From positions 31,243 through 95,242 of the forward strand of contig UCKU01000017.1 of the NCBI GenBank assembly GCA_900473185.1: DNA of 64,000 nt. Reading direction: 5' to 3'. Both the position numbers and the translations under genes were made by a program. The first letter of the stretch is position 1. The number at the start of each line of letters is the position of its first letter. This stretch comes from Hyphomicrobiales bacterium. Its GTDB lineage: Bacteria; Pseudomonadota; Alphaproteobacteria; Rhizobiales; Rhizobiaceae. The notes beneath the pieces were generated by a model. That model did no database searches, was not told where the DNA came from, and was given only the letters and a program-made list of their open reading frames with translations. Positions 19,657-29,143 of the stretch are shown here, piece by piece.

Positions 19657-20328
19657 ATGGAACGCATCACCATCGACGTTGTCTCTGATGTCGTCTGCCC
19701 CTGGTGCTATCTCGGCAAGGCGCGGCTGGAGCTGGCGATCGCCGAGGTGCAGGATGAAATCGGTGTCGATATCAACTGGCGCCCCTATCGCCTCAACCCG
19801 GATTATCCGCCCGAAGGCGTCGACCAGAAAAAGATGCTGGAGCAGAAACTCGGTGGCGCCGAACGCGTGGCTGAGGCGCACAAGATGCTGACCGGCTATG
19901 GCCGCGATGTCGGCATCAAGTTCAATTTCGAGGCCATCAAGATCGGACCGAATACGCTCGATGCGCACCGCCTGATCCACTGGGCTGGTGTCGAGGACCG
20001 GCAGAAGCAGGAGGCAGTCGTTTCGGCGCTGTTCAAGGCCAATTTCGAGGAAGGCCGCAATCTCGGCGATCACGAAGTGCTGCTCGATATTGCCGAGAAG
20101 GCCGGCCTGCAGCGCTCGGTCATTGCCGCCCTGCTCGCTTCGGACGCCGACAGCAGCGTCATTCTCTCGGAAATCGACGCAGCGCAGCGCATGGGTGTCA
20201 ACGGGGTGCCGTTCTTCATCTTCGACCAGCAATATGCCGTCAGCGGCGCGCAGACACCGGATGTGCTGGCAGGCGCTCTCCGGGAGATTGCCGCAGCTAA
20301 GGCCGAAGCACGCGCTGGGATGAACTGA
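19657..20328 (+). CDS. DsbA-family oxidoreductase (FrnE-like)
   Basis: A 223-residue thioredoxin-fold protein. The active site CPWC is at residues 14-17 in VVSDVVCPWCYLG, the helical insertion follows, and the cis-proline loop is GVNGVPFFIFD. No signal peptide is present, so it is cytoplasmic, unlike classical DsbA. The family includes FrnE and 2-hydroxychromene-2-carboxylate isomerase-like proteins. It lies 126 bases after the binding-protein gene and has its own weak GGA site; a functional link to that gene is not shown. Confidence 0.88.
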   Translation: MERITIDVVSDVVCPWCYLGKARLELAIAEVQDEIGVDINWRPYRLNPDYPPEGVDQKKMLEQKLGGAERVAEAHKMLTGYGRDVGIKFNFEAIKIGPNTLDAHRLIHWAGVEDRQKQEAVVSALFKANFEEGRNLGDHEVLLDIAEKAGLQRSVIAALLASDADSSVILSEIDAAQRMGVNGVPFFIFDQQYAVSGAQTPDVLAGALREIAAAKAEARAGMN

Positions 20329-20366
20329 CGCGCGTCAGCAATCGACAAACTGAAAAACGCAGTCGG

Positions 20367-20394
20367 GGGCAGTCCGGTTTTCGCCGGGCTGCCC
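20367..20394. terminator. Terminator between frnE-like gene and mfd
   Basis: 11-bp stem (GGGCAGTCCGG with CCGGGCTGCCC, one T-G wobble) around TTTTCG, located between two convergent genes and adjoining the mfd stop. Confidence 0.7.
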
Positions 20395-23300
20395 TTAGCT
20401 TTTCGCGAGCTCCGCAAGCTGCGTCATGATAACGGCTGCACCCTGCAGACGCTTTTCCGGGGTCGGCAGGTCGCGGGTCAGGAAGAGGCTGTGGTCGGGG
20501 CGGATCTTCGCCATCGCGCCCTGCTTGCCGATATAACCGACGAGATTGGCGGGGTTCGGGAATTCCTTGTTGCGGAACTGCACGACAACGCCCTTGGGGC
20601 CGGCATCGAGTTTCTCGACATTGGCGGTGCGGCAGAGCGACTTGATGTAGACGATCTTCAGCAGGTGCTGGACCTCCACCGGCATCGGGCCGAAGCGGTC
20701 GATCATCTCGGCACCGAAGCCATCGATCTCCTTGAGATCGGTGAGTTCGCCGAGGCGGCGGTAGAGCGCCATGCGCAGATGCAGGTCGGGCACGTAACCT
20801 TCCGGGATCATCACGGTCGTACCGACGGATATCTGCGGCGACCAGCCGGTATCCTGGATCTCGTCGACACCCTTCACCTCGGCGACCGCCTCTTCCAGCA
20901 TCTGCTGATACAGCTCGAAGCCGACTTCCTTGATGTGGCCGGACTGTTCCTCGCCGAGCAGGTTACCGGCACCACGAATATCGAGATCGTGGCTTGCGAG
21001 CTGGAAGCCGGCGCCGAGCGTATCCAGCGACTGCAGCACCTTGAGGCGGCGCTCGGCGGTTGCCGTCAGCACCTTGTTGACCGGCAGCGTGAAGAGCGCG
21101 AAGGCTCTGACCTTCGAGCGGCCGACACGGCCGCGCAACTGGTAGAGCTGGGCAAGGCCAAACATATCGGCGCGGTGCACAATCAATGTATTGGCCGTCG
21201 GCACATCGAGGCCGGATTCGACGATGGTGGTCGAGAGCAGCACATCATAGCGGCCTTCGTAGAAGGCATTCATGATGTCCTCCAGTTCGCCGGCCGGCAT
21301 CTGGCCGTGGGCGACGGCAACCTTCAGCTCCGGCACGTCTGACTGCAGGAAGGCGTGCACATCTTCCAGATCGGCTAAGCGTGGGCAGACATAGAAGCTC
21401 TGGCCGCCGCGATAGTGCTCGCGCATCAGCGTCTCGCGGATGACGAGGCTATCGAAAGGCGAAATGAAGGTGCGCACCGCCATGCGGTCCACCGGCGGCG
21501 TGGTGATCAGCGAGAGTTCGCGCACCCCGGTCATGGCAAGCTGCAGCGTGCGCGGGATCGGCGTTGCCGAGAGCGTCAGCACATGTACATCGCTCTTCAA
21601 CTCTTTCAGGCGTTCCTTGTGCTTGACGCCGAAATGCTGCTCTTCGTCGATGATCAGCAGGCCGAGATTGGCGAAGTTGATGCCGGCGCCAAGCAGCGCA
21701 TGGGTGCCAACGACGATGTCCGTCTTGCCATCGGCCACTTCCTTCTTCGTGAGCGCCAGCTCCTTGGAGCCGACGAGGCGCGAGGCCTGCTGGATGCGGA
21801 TCGGCAGACCACGGAAGCGCTCGGAGAAAGTCTTGAAATGCTGGCGGGAGAGCAGCGTCGTCGGCACGACGACGGCGACCTGCACGCCGTTCATGGCAGC
21901 GACGAAGGCGGCGCGCAATGCAACCTCCGTCTTGCCGAAGCCAACGTCGCCACAGACGAGGCGGTCCATCGGGCGGCCGGCGCCAAGATCGCCGCGCACA
22001 GCTTCGATGGCGTTTTCCTGATCTTCCGTTTCGTCATAAGGGAAACGGGCGGCGAACTCGTCGTAGAGCCCTTCCGGCGTCGTCAGAACCGGCGCATGGC
22101 GCGTCAAACGCTCAGCGGCGATGCGGATCAGCGCATCGGCCATATCCAGCAGCCGCTTCTTGAGCTTGGCCTTGCGCATCTGCCATGCGCCACCGCCGAG
22201 CTTGTCGAGCTGTACCTCCGTACCCTCACCGCCAAACCGCGACAGAAGATCGATGTTTTCGACCGGCAGGAAGAGCTTGGCATCATCTGCATATTGCAGC
22301 TCGAGGCAGGCATGCGGCGCACCGGCCGCCTCGATGGTACGAAGGCCGACGAAACGGCCGATGCCGTGTTCGGCGTGGACGACGATCGATCCTTCATCAA
22401 GGCCGGCGACTTCGGAGATGAAGTCTGCCGCACGCTTCCTGCGGCGGGAACGGCGCACCATACGGTCGCCGAGAATATCCTGCTCGCCGATGACGATGAG
22501 ATCGCCGGTCTCGAAACCGGACTCGAGGCTGAATACAGCCGCTGCCGCCTCCCCCTTTGCCAGGCCGCCGAGATCCTTCAGCGCGGTGATCGGCTTGACC
22601 CGCTCAAGGCCGTGTTCGTTCAGCACCTGCAGCAGGCGCTCGAGCGAACCCTCGGTCCAGGCGGTGATAACGACCTTCGCGCCGCCGGCGCGCTTATCGG
22701 CAATATGTTTGACAACGACGTCGAAGATGTTGACGCGCTCGGCATCGCCGCCGCCTTCGGCATTGGAGCGTGCCCATCGCGGCCCCTGGCGTGCATCGAG
22801 ATTGACGACGCGGCGTGCCTCGCCCTCATGCTCGTTGAAAGGCGACACCCTGATAGCGTTGATCGCATCAAGCGTGCGCGCGAAGGTCTTGCTATCGAGA
22901 TAGAGCTGACCGGGCGAGACCGGCTTATAGGGCGTGCCCTGCGCCATCTGGCCCTTGCCCGGCTGGCCGGAATTCAGGCGCGCATCATAATAGTCATAGA
23001 CGAGTTTGGAACGCTCCTCTGCCGCCTCACGAACCGTGTGATCGGTGACGATGCGGAAGCCGGAGAGGTAATCGAACACCGTATCCAGCTTCTCGTAGAA
23101 CAGCGGCAGCCAGTGTTCCATGCCGGGATAGCGGCGACCTTCTGATACGGCGAGGTAGAGCGCATCGTCGCGGGTGGCAGCGCCAAAGGTGGAGAGGTAG
23201 TTCTTGCGGAAGCGGCTGATCGTATCCGGCGTCAGCGTCACCTCGCTCATCGGATTGAGATCAAGGGAGCGGACTTGGCCGATCGTGCGCTGGCTTGCCG

Positions 23301-23901
23301 GATCGAAGCTGCGGATCGATTCCAGTGTGTCGCCAAAGAAATCGAGGCGGACGGGCTCTTCCGACCCGGGAACAAAGACATCCAGAATGCCGCCGCGCAC
23401 GGCATATTCGCCGACCTCACGCACGGTTGCCACGCGCTCGAAGCCGTTGCGCTCCAGCCGACCGGCAATATCCTCCATGCGGACCTGATTGCCGGGTCGC
23501 GCCGAGAAGGTCAGGCTTTCGATGATGTCCTGCGGTGCCACCTTCTGCAGCATGGCATTGGCCGTCACCAGCACGATTGCCGCATGCGGCTTCTTGCGGT
23601 GGGCGATCAGGCCGGAAAGCGCTGCGAGACGGCGTGCCGACGTATCGGCACTCGGCGAGACGCGGTCATAGGGAAGACAGTCCCAGGCAGGCAGCGTCAA
23701 GACCGGGATATCGGGGGCGACGAAGCCCAGCATCTGCTCCAGATCTGCCATGCGATGACCGTCCGACAGAACATAGGCAACGGGTTCGCCGTTGCGGGCG
23801 AGCTCGGCAAGCAGCAGCGGTTCCATGCCCGCAGGCACGTTGCCGATCGTCAGCGGCTCGGCGGCGGCTGCAAGCTTCTTGGCGTCAAAACCGGGGATCA
23901 T
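20395..23901 (-). CDS. mfd: Transcription-repair coupling factor
   Basis: A 1168-residue translocase that removes stalled RNA polymerase and recruits UvrA. The order is a UvrB-like N-terminal module, a polymerase-interaction domain in the middle (EHGIGRFVGLRTIE), then a RecG-like motor with Walker A GDVGFGKTEVALR, the DEEQHFG box, SATPIPRT and the QLRGRVGRSK motif, and a C-terminal TRCF domain. Full length. The ATG overlaps the stop of sdhE by four bases (ATGA), so the two are co-translated. With uvrA it makes two excision-repair genes in the window. Confidence 0.97.
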   Translation of the reverse strand: MIPGFDAKKLAAAAEPLTIGNVPAGMEPLLLAELARNGEPVAYVLSDGHRMADLEQMLGFVAPDIPVLTLPAWDCLPYDRVSPSADTSARRLAALSGLIAHRKKPHAAIVLVTANAMLQKVAPQDIIESLTFSARPGNQVRMEDIAGRLERNGFERVATVREVGEYAVRGGILDVFVPGSEEPVRLDFFGDTLESIRSFDPASQRTIGQVRSLDLNPMSEVTLTPDTISRFRKNYLSTFGAATRDDALYLAVSEGRRYPGMEHWLPLFYEKLDTVFDYLSGFRIVTDHTVREAAEERSKLVYDYYDARLNSGQPGKGQMAQGTPYKPVSPGQLYLDSKTFARTLDAINAIRVSPFNEHEGEARRVVNLDARQGPRWARSNAEGGGDAERVNIFDVVVKHIADKRAGGAKVVITAWTEGSLERLLQVLNEHGLERVKPITALKDLGGLAKGEAAAAVFSLESGFETGDLIVIGEQDILGDRMVRRSRRRKRAADFISEVAGLDEGSIVVHAEHGIGRFVGLRTIEAAGAPHACLELQYADDAKLFLPVENIDLLSRFGGEGTEVQLDKLGGGAWQMRKAKLKKRLLDMADALIRIAAERLTRHAPVLTTPEGLYDEFAARFPYDETEDQENAIEAVRGDLGAGRPMDRLVCGDVGFGKTEVALRAAFVAAMNGVQVAVVVPTTLLSRQHFKTFSERFRGLPIRIQQASRLVGSKELALTKKEVADGKTDIVVGTHALLGAGINFANLGLLIIDEEQHFGVKHKERLKELKSDVHVLTLSATPIPRTLQLAMTGVRELSLITTPPVDRMAVRTFISPFDSLVIRETLMREHYRGGQSFYVCPRLADLEDVHAFLQSDVPELKVAVAHGQMPAGELEDIMNAFYEGRYDVLLSTTIVESGLDVPTANTLIVHRADMFGLAQLYQLRGRVGRSKVRAFALFTLPVNKVLTATAERRLKVLQSLDTLGAGFQLASHDLDIRGAGNLLGEEQSGHIKEVGFELYQQMLEEAVAEVKGVDEIQDTGWSPQISVGTTVMIPEGYVPDLHLRMALYRRLGELTDLKEIDGFGAEMIDRFGPMPVEVQHLLKIVYIKSLCRTANVEKLDAGPKGVVVQFRNKEFPNPANLVGYIGKQGAMAKIRPDHSLFLTRDLPTPEKRLQGAAVIMTQLAELAKS

Positions 23902-24200
23902 TCAGGCATCCGGGGCGTGTCAAAATCGGGCTTATAGGCGGCAATGCGGGCAAACATGGGTGTCTTTAAATGCTCGGGCGTCGGCCAGGTTCCCATGATC
24001 CAGCGCACGAGGTCGTTGTCTTCCTCGGCCATGATCGTCTCGAACTCGTCGAGCTCGGCTTCACTCATAGTGGGAAGTTCGTTTTCAGCGAACTGGCCGA
24101 AGACAAGATCCATCTCTCTGATACCGCGGTGCCAGCAACGGAAAAGAATCCGGCGGCGGCGCGGGTCAAGACCGGCGCTCGTGAGCGTTACACCTGTCAT
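23898..24200 (-). CDS. sdhE: FAD assembly factor SdhE
   Basis: A 100-residue protein of the SdhE/SDHAF2 (YgfY) family, which promotes covalent flavinylation of the succinate dehydrogenase flavoprotein. The diagnostic RGxxEMD motif is present as RGIREMD at residues 25-31, followed by the usual acidic helix (EAELDEFETIMAEEDNDL) and the WIMG segment. ATG 24200 is chosen over GTG 24209 because AAGAAGG lies eight bases before it. Upstream of and overlapping mfd; this sdhE-mfd-recG neighbourhood is common in rhizobia. Confidence 0.92.
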   Translation of the reverse strand: MTGVTLTSAGLDPRRRRILFRCWHRGIREMDLVFGQFAENELPTMSEAELDEFETIMAEEDNDLVRWIMGTWPTPEHLKTPMFARIAAYKPDFDTPRMPE

Positions 24201-24295
24201 GGCATTCACCTTCTTTGTTGATGCGCCTCTATAGACCCTCGAAAGCAGCTTGTCAGCCTTGCCAAGGCCCTATTGTTCATCGCATTTTGGCTTGC

Positions 24296-26401
24296 ATGCG
24301 CCCCGCCATTCTCGATCCGCTGTTTTCTACCGTTTCGGGCCTTCCTGGCGTCGGCCCGAAGATCTCGGAGCTCTTCGTCAAGCTGCTCGGACGCGAGACG
24401 CCTGACGATTGCCGGGTCATCGATCTGCTGTTCCACGCCCCCTACTCACTGATCGACCGCCGCAACCAGCCGGGGATTGCCCGCGCGCCGCAAGGCGCGA
24501 TCGTAACCATCACTGCACGAGTCGATCGGCATCAGGCGCCGCCGCGCGGCAATCGCAACGCTCCCTACCGGGTCTTTCTGCATGACGAAACTGGCGAGCT
24601 GACGCTCGTCTTCTTCCGCGGCCAGGCCGCATGGCTGGAAAAACAGCTGCCGATCGATGAAGAAGTGACCGTCAGCGGCAAGGTCGATTGGTTCAATGGC
24701 CGCGCCTCCATGGTCCACCCCGACTATATCGTCAAGGCGAGCGAAGCCGAAAACCTGCCGCTGGTCGAGCCGATCTATCCGCTGACGGCGGGCCTATCGC
24801 CTAAGACCCTTCGCAAGATTATCGAGGCAGCTCTGCCGCGCATGCCGGAACTGCCGGAATGGATCGATCTTTCGCTGGCGCAGAAACAGAGCCTGCCGTC
24901 GATCCGCGACAGCTTTCACATGCTGCACGAGCCGCGGGATCCCTCCGACATCGATCCGCAAGCCCCTGCCCGCCGCAGGCTTGCCTATGACGAGTTCCTG
25001 GCCGGTCAGCTATCGCTGACGCTGGTGCGCCAGAGGCTACGCAAAGTGGCCGGGCAACCCGTATATGCCACTGGAGAAATCAGCGGCAAAATATTGCAAA
25101 AGCTTCCCTTTTCGCCAACGCGCAGCCAGACGGAAGCCATTGCCGACGTCCTCAAGGATATGGCCGGCACGGAGCGTATGCTGCGGCTGCTGCAAGGCGA
25201 TGTCGGCTCCGGCAAGACGCTGGTCGCACTGCTGTCGATGGCCGCCGTCATCGAGAGCGGCGGACAGGCCGTGCTGATGGCGCCGACTGAAATTCTCGCC
25301 CGCCAGCATCATGCGACGATCTCGAAATTTGCGGGTGCCGCCGGTCTCGGCGTCGAAGTGCTGACGGGCCGCACCAAGGGCCGCGAGCGCGAGGATATTC
25401 TCGAGCGTATTGCGTCGGGCGAAGCGCAGATCATCATCGGCACGCACGCCCTCTTCCAGGACAGCGTCAACTACAAGAACCTGATGCTGGCCGTCGTCGA
25501 CGAGCAGCATCGTTTCGGCGTGCACCAGCGCCTGCGGCTGACGGCAAAGGGCATCTCTCCGCATATGCTGGTCATGACGGCAACGCCGATCCCGCGCACG
25601 CTGGTGCTGGCAGCCTTCGGCGACATGGACGTCTCGAAGCTGACGGAGAAACCGGCTGGCCGCAAGCCGATCCAGACGATCACCGTTCCGACCGAGCGAA
25701 CCGGCGAGATCGTCGGCCGCCTGAAGAGCGCGCTGGTGGAAGGCAAGAAGGCCTATTGGATCTGCCCGTTGGTCGAGGAATCCGAAGAGTTGGATCTGAT
25801 GTCGGCGGAGGAGCGGCATGCGACCCTCGTCTCGGCGCTCGGCCCGGGCATCGGCCTCATTCACGGGCGCATGAGCGGGCCGGAGAAGGATGCCGTGATG
25901 CTCGCCTTCAAGAGCGGCGAATTGCGGCTGCTGGTGGCGACCACCGTCGTCGAAGTCGGGGTCGACGTGCCGGATGCGACGATCATGGTGATCGAACATG
26001 CCGAGCGCTTCGGGCTGGCGCAGCTGCACCAGCTTCGCGGGCGTGTCGGACGCGGTGAGGAGGCCTCGACCTGCATCCTGCTTTATAAGGGGCCGCTCGG
26101 TGAAACGGGCCATGCGCGGCTCTCGATCATGCGCGAAACGGAAGACGGCTTCCGGATTGCGGAAGAGGATCTGAAGCTGCGCGGCGAAGGCGAAGTTCTC
26201 GGGACGCGTCAGTCAGGTACGCCGGGCTTTCGTATCGCCAGTCTTGAGGCACATGCGGACCTCCTGGAGATCGCCCGCAAGGACGCGGCCTATCTGATCG
26301 AGCGCGATCCGGACCTGACCAGCGAACGCGGCGAAGCAGTGCGCACTCTGCTCTATCTCTTCCGCCGCGACGAAGCGATCCGCTTCCTCAGAGCCGGTTA
26401 G
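24296..26401 (+). CDS. recG: ATP-dependent DNA helicase RecG
   Basis: A 701-residue branch-migrating helicase that remodels stalled forks and recombination intermediates. It has an N-terminal OB/wedge domain (FHAPYSLIDRR, then FLHDETGELTLVFFRGQ) and a motor with GDVGSGKTLVAL, APTEILARQH, DEQHRFGVHQR, TATPIPRT and the RGRVGRGE box. The open frame begins at 24215, but ATG 24296 gives the family N-terminus (MRPAILDPLFSTVSGLPGVG); its ribosome-binding site is weak. Divergent from sdhE-mfd. Its stop overlaps the convergent DUF502 gene by four bases. Confidence 0.96.
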   Translation: MRPAILDPLFSTVSGLPGVGPKISELFVKLLGRETPDDCRVIDLLFHAPYSLIDRRNQPGIARAPQGAIVTITARVDRHQAPPRGNRNAPYRVFLHDETGELTLVFFRGQAAWLEKQLPIDEEVTVSGKVDWFNGRASMVHPDYIVKASEAENLPLVEPIYPLTAGLSPKTLRKIIEAALPRMPELPEWIDLSLAQKQSLPSIRDSFHMLHEPRDPSDIDPQAPARRRLAYDEFLAGQLSLTLVRQRLRKVAGQPVYATGEISGKILQKLPFSPTRSQTEAIADVLKDMAGTERMLRLLQGDVGSGKTLVALLSMAAVIESGGQAVLMAPTEILARQHHATISKFAGAAGLGVEVLTGRTKGREREDILERIASGEAQIIIGTHALFQDSVNYKNLMLAVVDEQHRFGVHQRLRLTAKGISPHMLVMTATPIPRTLVLAAFGDMDVSKLTEKPAGRKPIQTITVPTERTGEIVGRLKSALVEGKKAYWICPLVEESEELDLMSAEERHATLVSALGPGIGLIHGRMSGPEKDAVMLAFKSGELRLLVATTVVEVGVDVPDATIMVIEHAERFGLAQLHQLRGRVGRGEEASTCILLYKGPLGETGHARLSIMRETEDGFRIAEEDLKLRGEGEVLGTRQSGTPGFRIASLEAHADLLEIARKDAAYLIERDPDLTSERGEAVRTLLYLFRRDEAIRFLRAG

Positions 26402-27084
26402 TCGACCTTGGATATCGCCTTCGGCTTGGGACGCACGACCGGCAAATGTTCCGGGGCGACGAGGCCGCCTGATATCAGGAATTTGGCGGCATCCTCCGGG
26501 TTCATGTCGAGCATAACGATCTTCTCGCGCGGCACGAAGATGAGAAAGCCCGCCGTCGGCACCGGTGTCGGCGGCAGGAATACCGCGACCATATCCTCAC
26601 CCATGGCGTTGAACTTCGAGCCAATCTCACCCTTGGCATCGGTGGCGATGAAGACGAGCGCCCAAAGGCCTGGGCCAGGATATTCGATCAGGCCGACCTT
26701 CTTGAAGGAATTCGACTGTTCCTTCAGCACCGTTTCGAAGATCTGCTTCACGCTCCTGTAGATGGTGCGCACCAGCGGCATGCGCTGAACGATAGATTCG
26801 CCGAAGCGGACGATGCTCTGACCGATGAGGTTCTTGCCGAGGAAGCCAACGATCGTGATGATAATCACTGCGGTCAACAGACCGAAGCCGGGAATGGCGA
26901 AATTTATGTAGCTTTCCGGATTCCAGCGCGCCGGGATATAGGGCCGCACCCAGCTGTCAGACCAGTGGATGAAGGTCCAGGTCAGCCAGATGGTGATCGC
27001 GATCGGTGCGCAGATGATAAGGCCGGCGAGAAAATTATTCCTCAGCCGCATTGCGACCGGCACACGGGGAGCCTTCTCGGTCAT
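26398..27084 (-). CDS. DUF502 family membrane protein
   Basis: A 228-residue protein with two N-terminal transmembrane helices (about residues 15-38 and 62-85) and a cytoplasmic or periplasmic C-terminal domain. DUF502 features are the RMPLVRTIYRSVKQIFETV helix and the LIEYPGPGLWALVFIATD strand, then VFLPPTPVPTAGFLIFVP. Function is unknown for the family. Convergent with recG; the two stop codons overlap. Confidence 0.88.
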   Translation of the reverse strand: MTEKAPRVPVAMRLRNNFLAGLIICAPIAITIWLTWTFIHWSDSWVRPYIPARWNPESYINFAIPGFGLLTAVIIITIVGFLGKNLIGQSIVRFGESIVQRMPLVRTIYRSVKQIFETVLKEQSNSFKKVGLIEYPGPGLWALVFIATDAKGEIGSKFNAMGEDMVAVFLPPTPVPTAGFLIFVPREKIVMLDMNPEDAAKFLISGGLVAPEHLPVVRPKPKAISKVD

Positions 27085-27117
27085 CTTTTCTGATGAACTC
27101 CGTTTCAGTCTTTAGAC

Positions 27118-27136
27118 AGGCCGGTTCACCCGGCCT
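27118..27136. terminator. Hairpin between glmS and the DUF502 gene
   Basis: AGGCCGG, five bases, CCGGCCT. No T-run follows on the minus strand, so it is a possible weak terminator or RNA-stability element. Confidence 0.4.
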
Positions 27137-27208
27137 TCCCCCTGTGTCCGCAGGCACAAAACTGCCAGAATTCGGCTTACCATACAATATATTTCAGCCC
27201 GTCGGGAC

Positions 27209-29035
27209 TTACTCCACAGTTACCGATTTTGCGAGATTGCGCGGCTGGTCGACGTCCGTGCCCATGAAGACCGCCGTGTGGTAGGCGAGCAGCTGGATCG
27301 GCAGCGAGAAGATCATCGGCGAGATGATTTCATCGACATTCGGAAGCGTGATCGTCGCCATCGTCGGCAGTTTCGAGGCAGCCGCACCGTTCTCATCGGT
27401 GATGAAGATGATGCGGCCGCCACGGGCTGCGACTTCCTGCATGTTGGAGACGGTCTTTTCGAAGAAACGGTCATAGGGTGCGATGACGATGACGGGCATG
27501 TTTTCGTCGATCAGCGCGATCGGTCCATGCTTCAGCTCGCCGGCGGCATAACCTTCGGCATGGATATAGGAGATTTCCTTGAGCTTCAGCGCCCCTTCCA
27601 TGGCAAGCGGGAAGCTGGTGCCACGGCCGAGATAGAGCACGTCCTTGCACTTGGAGAGTTCGCGGGACAGGCCTTCCATCTGAGGCTGGATGAGATTGAG
27701 GACGCGGCTCATGATGCGTGGCATTTCCGCAAGATGGCGCACCATCGCCTTCTCGTCGTCGGCGTTGATCGTGCCGCGCGCACGGCCTGCGCCGATTGCC
27801 AGCGAGGCAAGCACGGCAAGCTGGCAAGTGAAGGCCTTGGTGGAGGCGACACCGATTTCCGGCCCGGCCATGATCGGGAAGACGGCGTCGGATTCGCGGG
27901 CGATGGTCGATTCCCGCACGTTGACGACGGCGCCGATCTTCAAACCGTTGTCTTTGCAGTAGCGGAGTGATGCCAGCGTATCGGCGGTCTCACCCGACTG
28001 CGAGATGAAGAGGGCCGCCTGCGAGGACTGCAGCGGCATTTCACGGTAACGGAATTCCGAGGCGACATCGATTTCGACCGGCAGGCGCGCATAGCGTTCA
28101 AACCAGTATTTGCCTACCAGGCCGGCGAGATAGGCCGTGCCGCAGGCCGAGATGGCAAGGCCAGTCGCGGCCTTGAAGTCGATCGCGGACGCATTCGGGC
28201 TGATCGTGTTGGCAGCGAAATCCACATAGTGGCTGAGCGCATGGGAGATGACCTCGGGCTGCTCGTAGATTTCCTTTTCCATGAAGTGGCGGTGATTGCC
28301 CTTGTCGACCACATAAGCGGTCGCCTGGGAGATCTGCCGTGGACGCTTGACCACCTTGCCGGAGAAATCGAGTACGGTCGCGCCCTCACGTGTGATGATC
28401 GCCCAGTCGCCGTCGACGAGGTAGGTGATCTCGTTGGTGAATGGCGATAGCGCAATGGCGTCGGAACCCAGGAACATTTCGCCCTTGCCGTAGCCGATGG
28501 CCAGCGGCGGGCCGGAGCGGGCCGCCATGATTGTGCCGGGGTCATTCTTCAGCATGACCGCCAGCGCATAGGCGCCGGTGACGCGGTTCAGCATCTTCAG
28601 CATGGCTTCGCGCGGGGAAAGACCCTCGCGCAGATATTTCGCCATCAGGTGCGCGACGACTTCCGTATCGGTCTGGCTTTGAAAGGCCGCGCCCGCGTGG
28701 CTCAGCTCATCGCGCAGCTCGGAGAAGTTCTCGATAATGCCATTGTGGACGACAGCAACGCCTTCGACGAAATGCGGATGGGCGTTGGTCTCGTTCGGCA
28801 CACCGTGGGTTGCCCAGCGCGTATGGGCAATGCCGGTCGCTCCCGGCAGCGGCTCGCTGTCCAGCCGCTTCTCGAGATTGAAGAGCTTGCCCTCGGCCCG
28901 GCGGCGATCCATCACGCCCTCATGGATTGTGGCCACGCCGGCGGAATCATAGCCGCGATATTCCAGCCGCTTCAGCGCATCGACGAGACGGCCCGCAACC
29001 GGCGCATTTCCGACGATCCCCACAATTCCGCACAT
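27209..29035 (-). CDS. glmS: Glutamine-fructose-6-phosphate aminotransferase
   Basis: A 608-residue enzyme making glucosamine-6-phosphate, the first step to UDP-GlcNAc. The N-terminal Ntn glutaminase starts with MCGIVGIVG, Cys2 being the nucleophile after Met removal, and continues through HTRWATHG and the NGIIENF motif. Two SIS sugar-isomerase domains follow (ISACGTAYLAG, SQSGETADTLASLR, LGRGTSFPLAMEGALKLKE) up to the C-terminal NLAKSVTVE. It starts after GGGGAAG. It is 108 bases downstream of glmU on the same strand and likely an operon. No glmS ribozyme-like leader is apparent. Confidence 0.98.
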   Translation of the reverse strand: MCGIVGIVGNAPVAGRLVDALKRLEYRGYDSAGVATIHEGVMDRRRAEGKLFNLEKRLDSEPLPGATGIAHTRWATHGVPNETNAHPHFVEGVAVVHNGIIENFSELRDELSHAGAAFQSQTDTEVVAHLMAKYLREGLSPREAMLKMLNRVTGAYALAVMLKNDPGTIMAARSGPPLAIGYGKGEMFLGSDAIALSPFTNEITYLVDGDWAIITREGATVLDFSGKVVKRPRQISQATAYVVDKGNHRHFMEKEIYEQPEVISHALSHYVDFAANTISPNASAIDFKAATGLAISACGTAYLAGLVGKYWFERYARLPVEIDVASEFRYREMPLQSSQAALFISQSGETADTLASLRYCKDNGLKIGAVVNVRESTIARESDAVFPIMAGPEIGVASTKAFTCQLAVLASLAIGAGRARGTINADDEKAMVRHLAEMPRIMSRVLNLIQPQMEGLSRELSKCKDVLYLGRGTSFPLAMEGALKLKEISYIHAEGYAAGELKHGPIALIDENMPVIVIAPYDRFFEKTVSNMQEVAARGGRIIFITDENGAAASKLPTMATITLPNVDEIISPMIFSLPIQLLAYHTAVFMGTDVDQPRNLAKSVTVE

Positions 29036-29143
29036 GCAAACTTCCCCTCAGACCTATCCAGTGAGGTCACTCGTAGCGATTCTCGCTTATTTCTCAATTG
29101 GTACGGCGGTCACTTTCGGTTTCCGCCCGTTACGCAAGAAGGC

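Noticed and set aside
21415..23145. 576-residue open frame antisense to mfd
   Set aside because: Shadow of a certain gene. No domain, no ribosome-binding site, antisense codon composition.
29036..29143. glmS ribozyme/riboswitch upstream of glmS
   Set aside because: The 108-base gap shows no conserved ribozyme core, and this RNA class is typical of Firmicutes.
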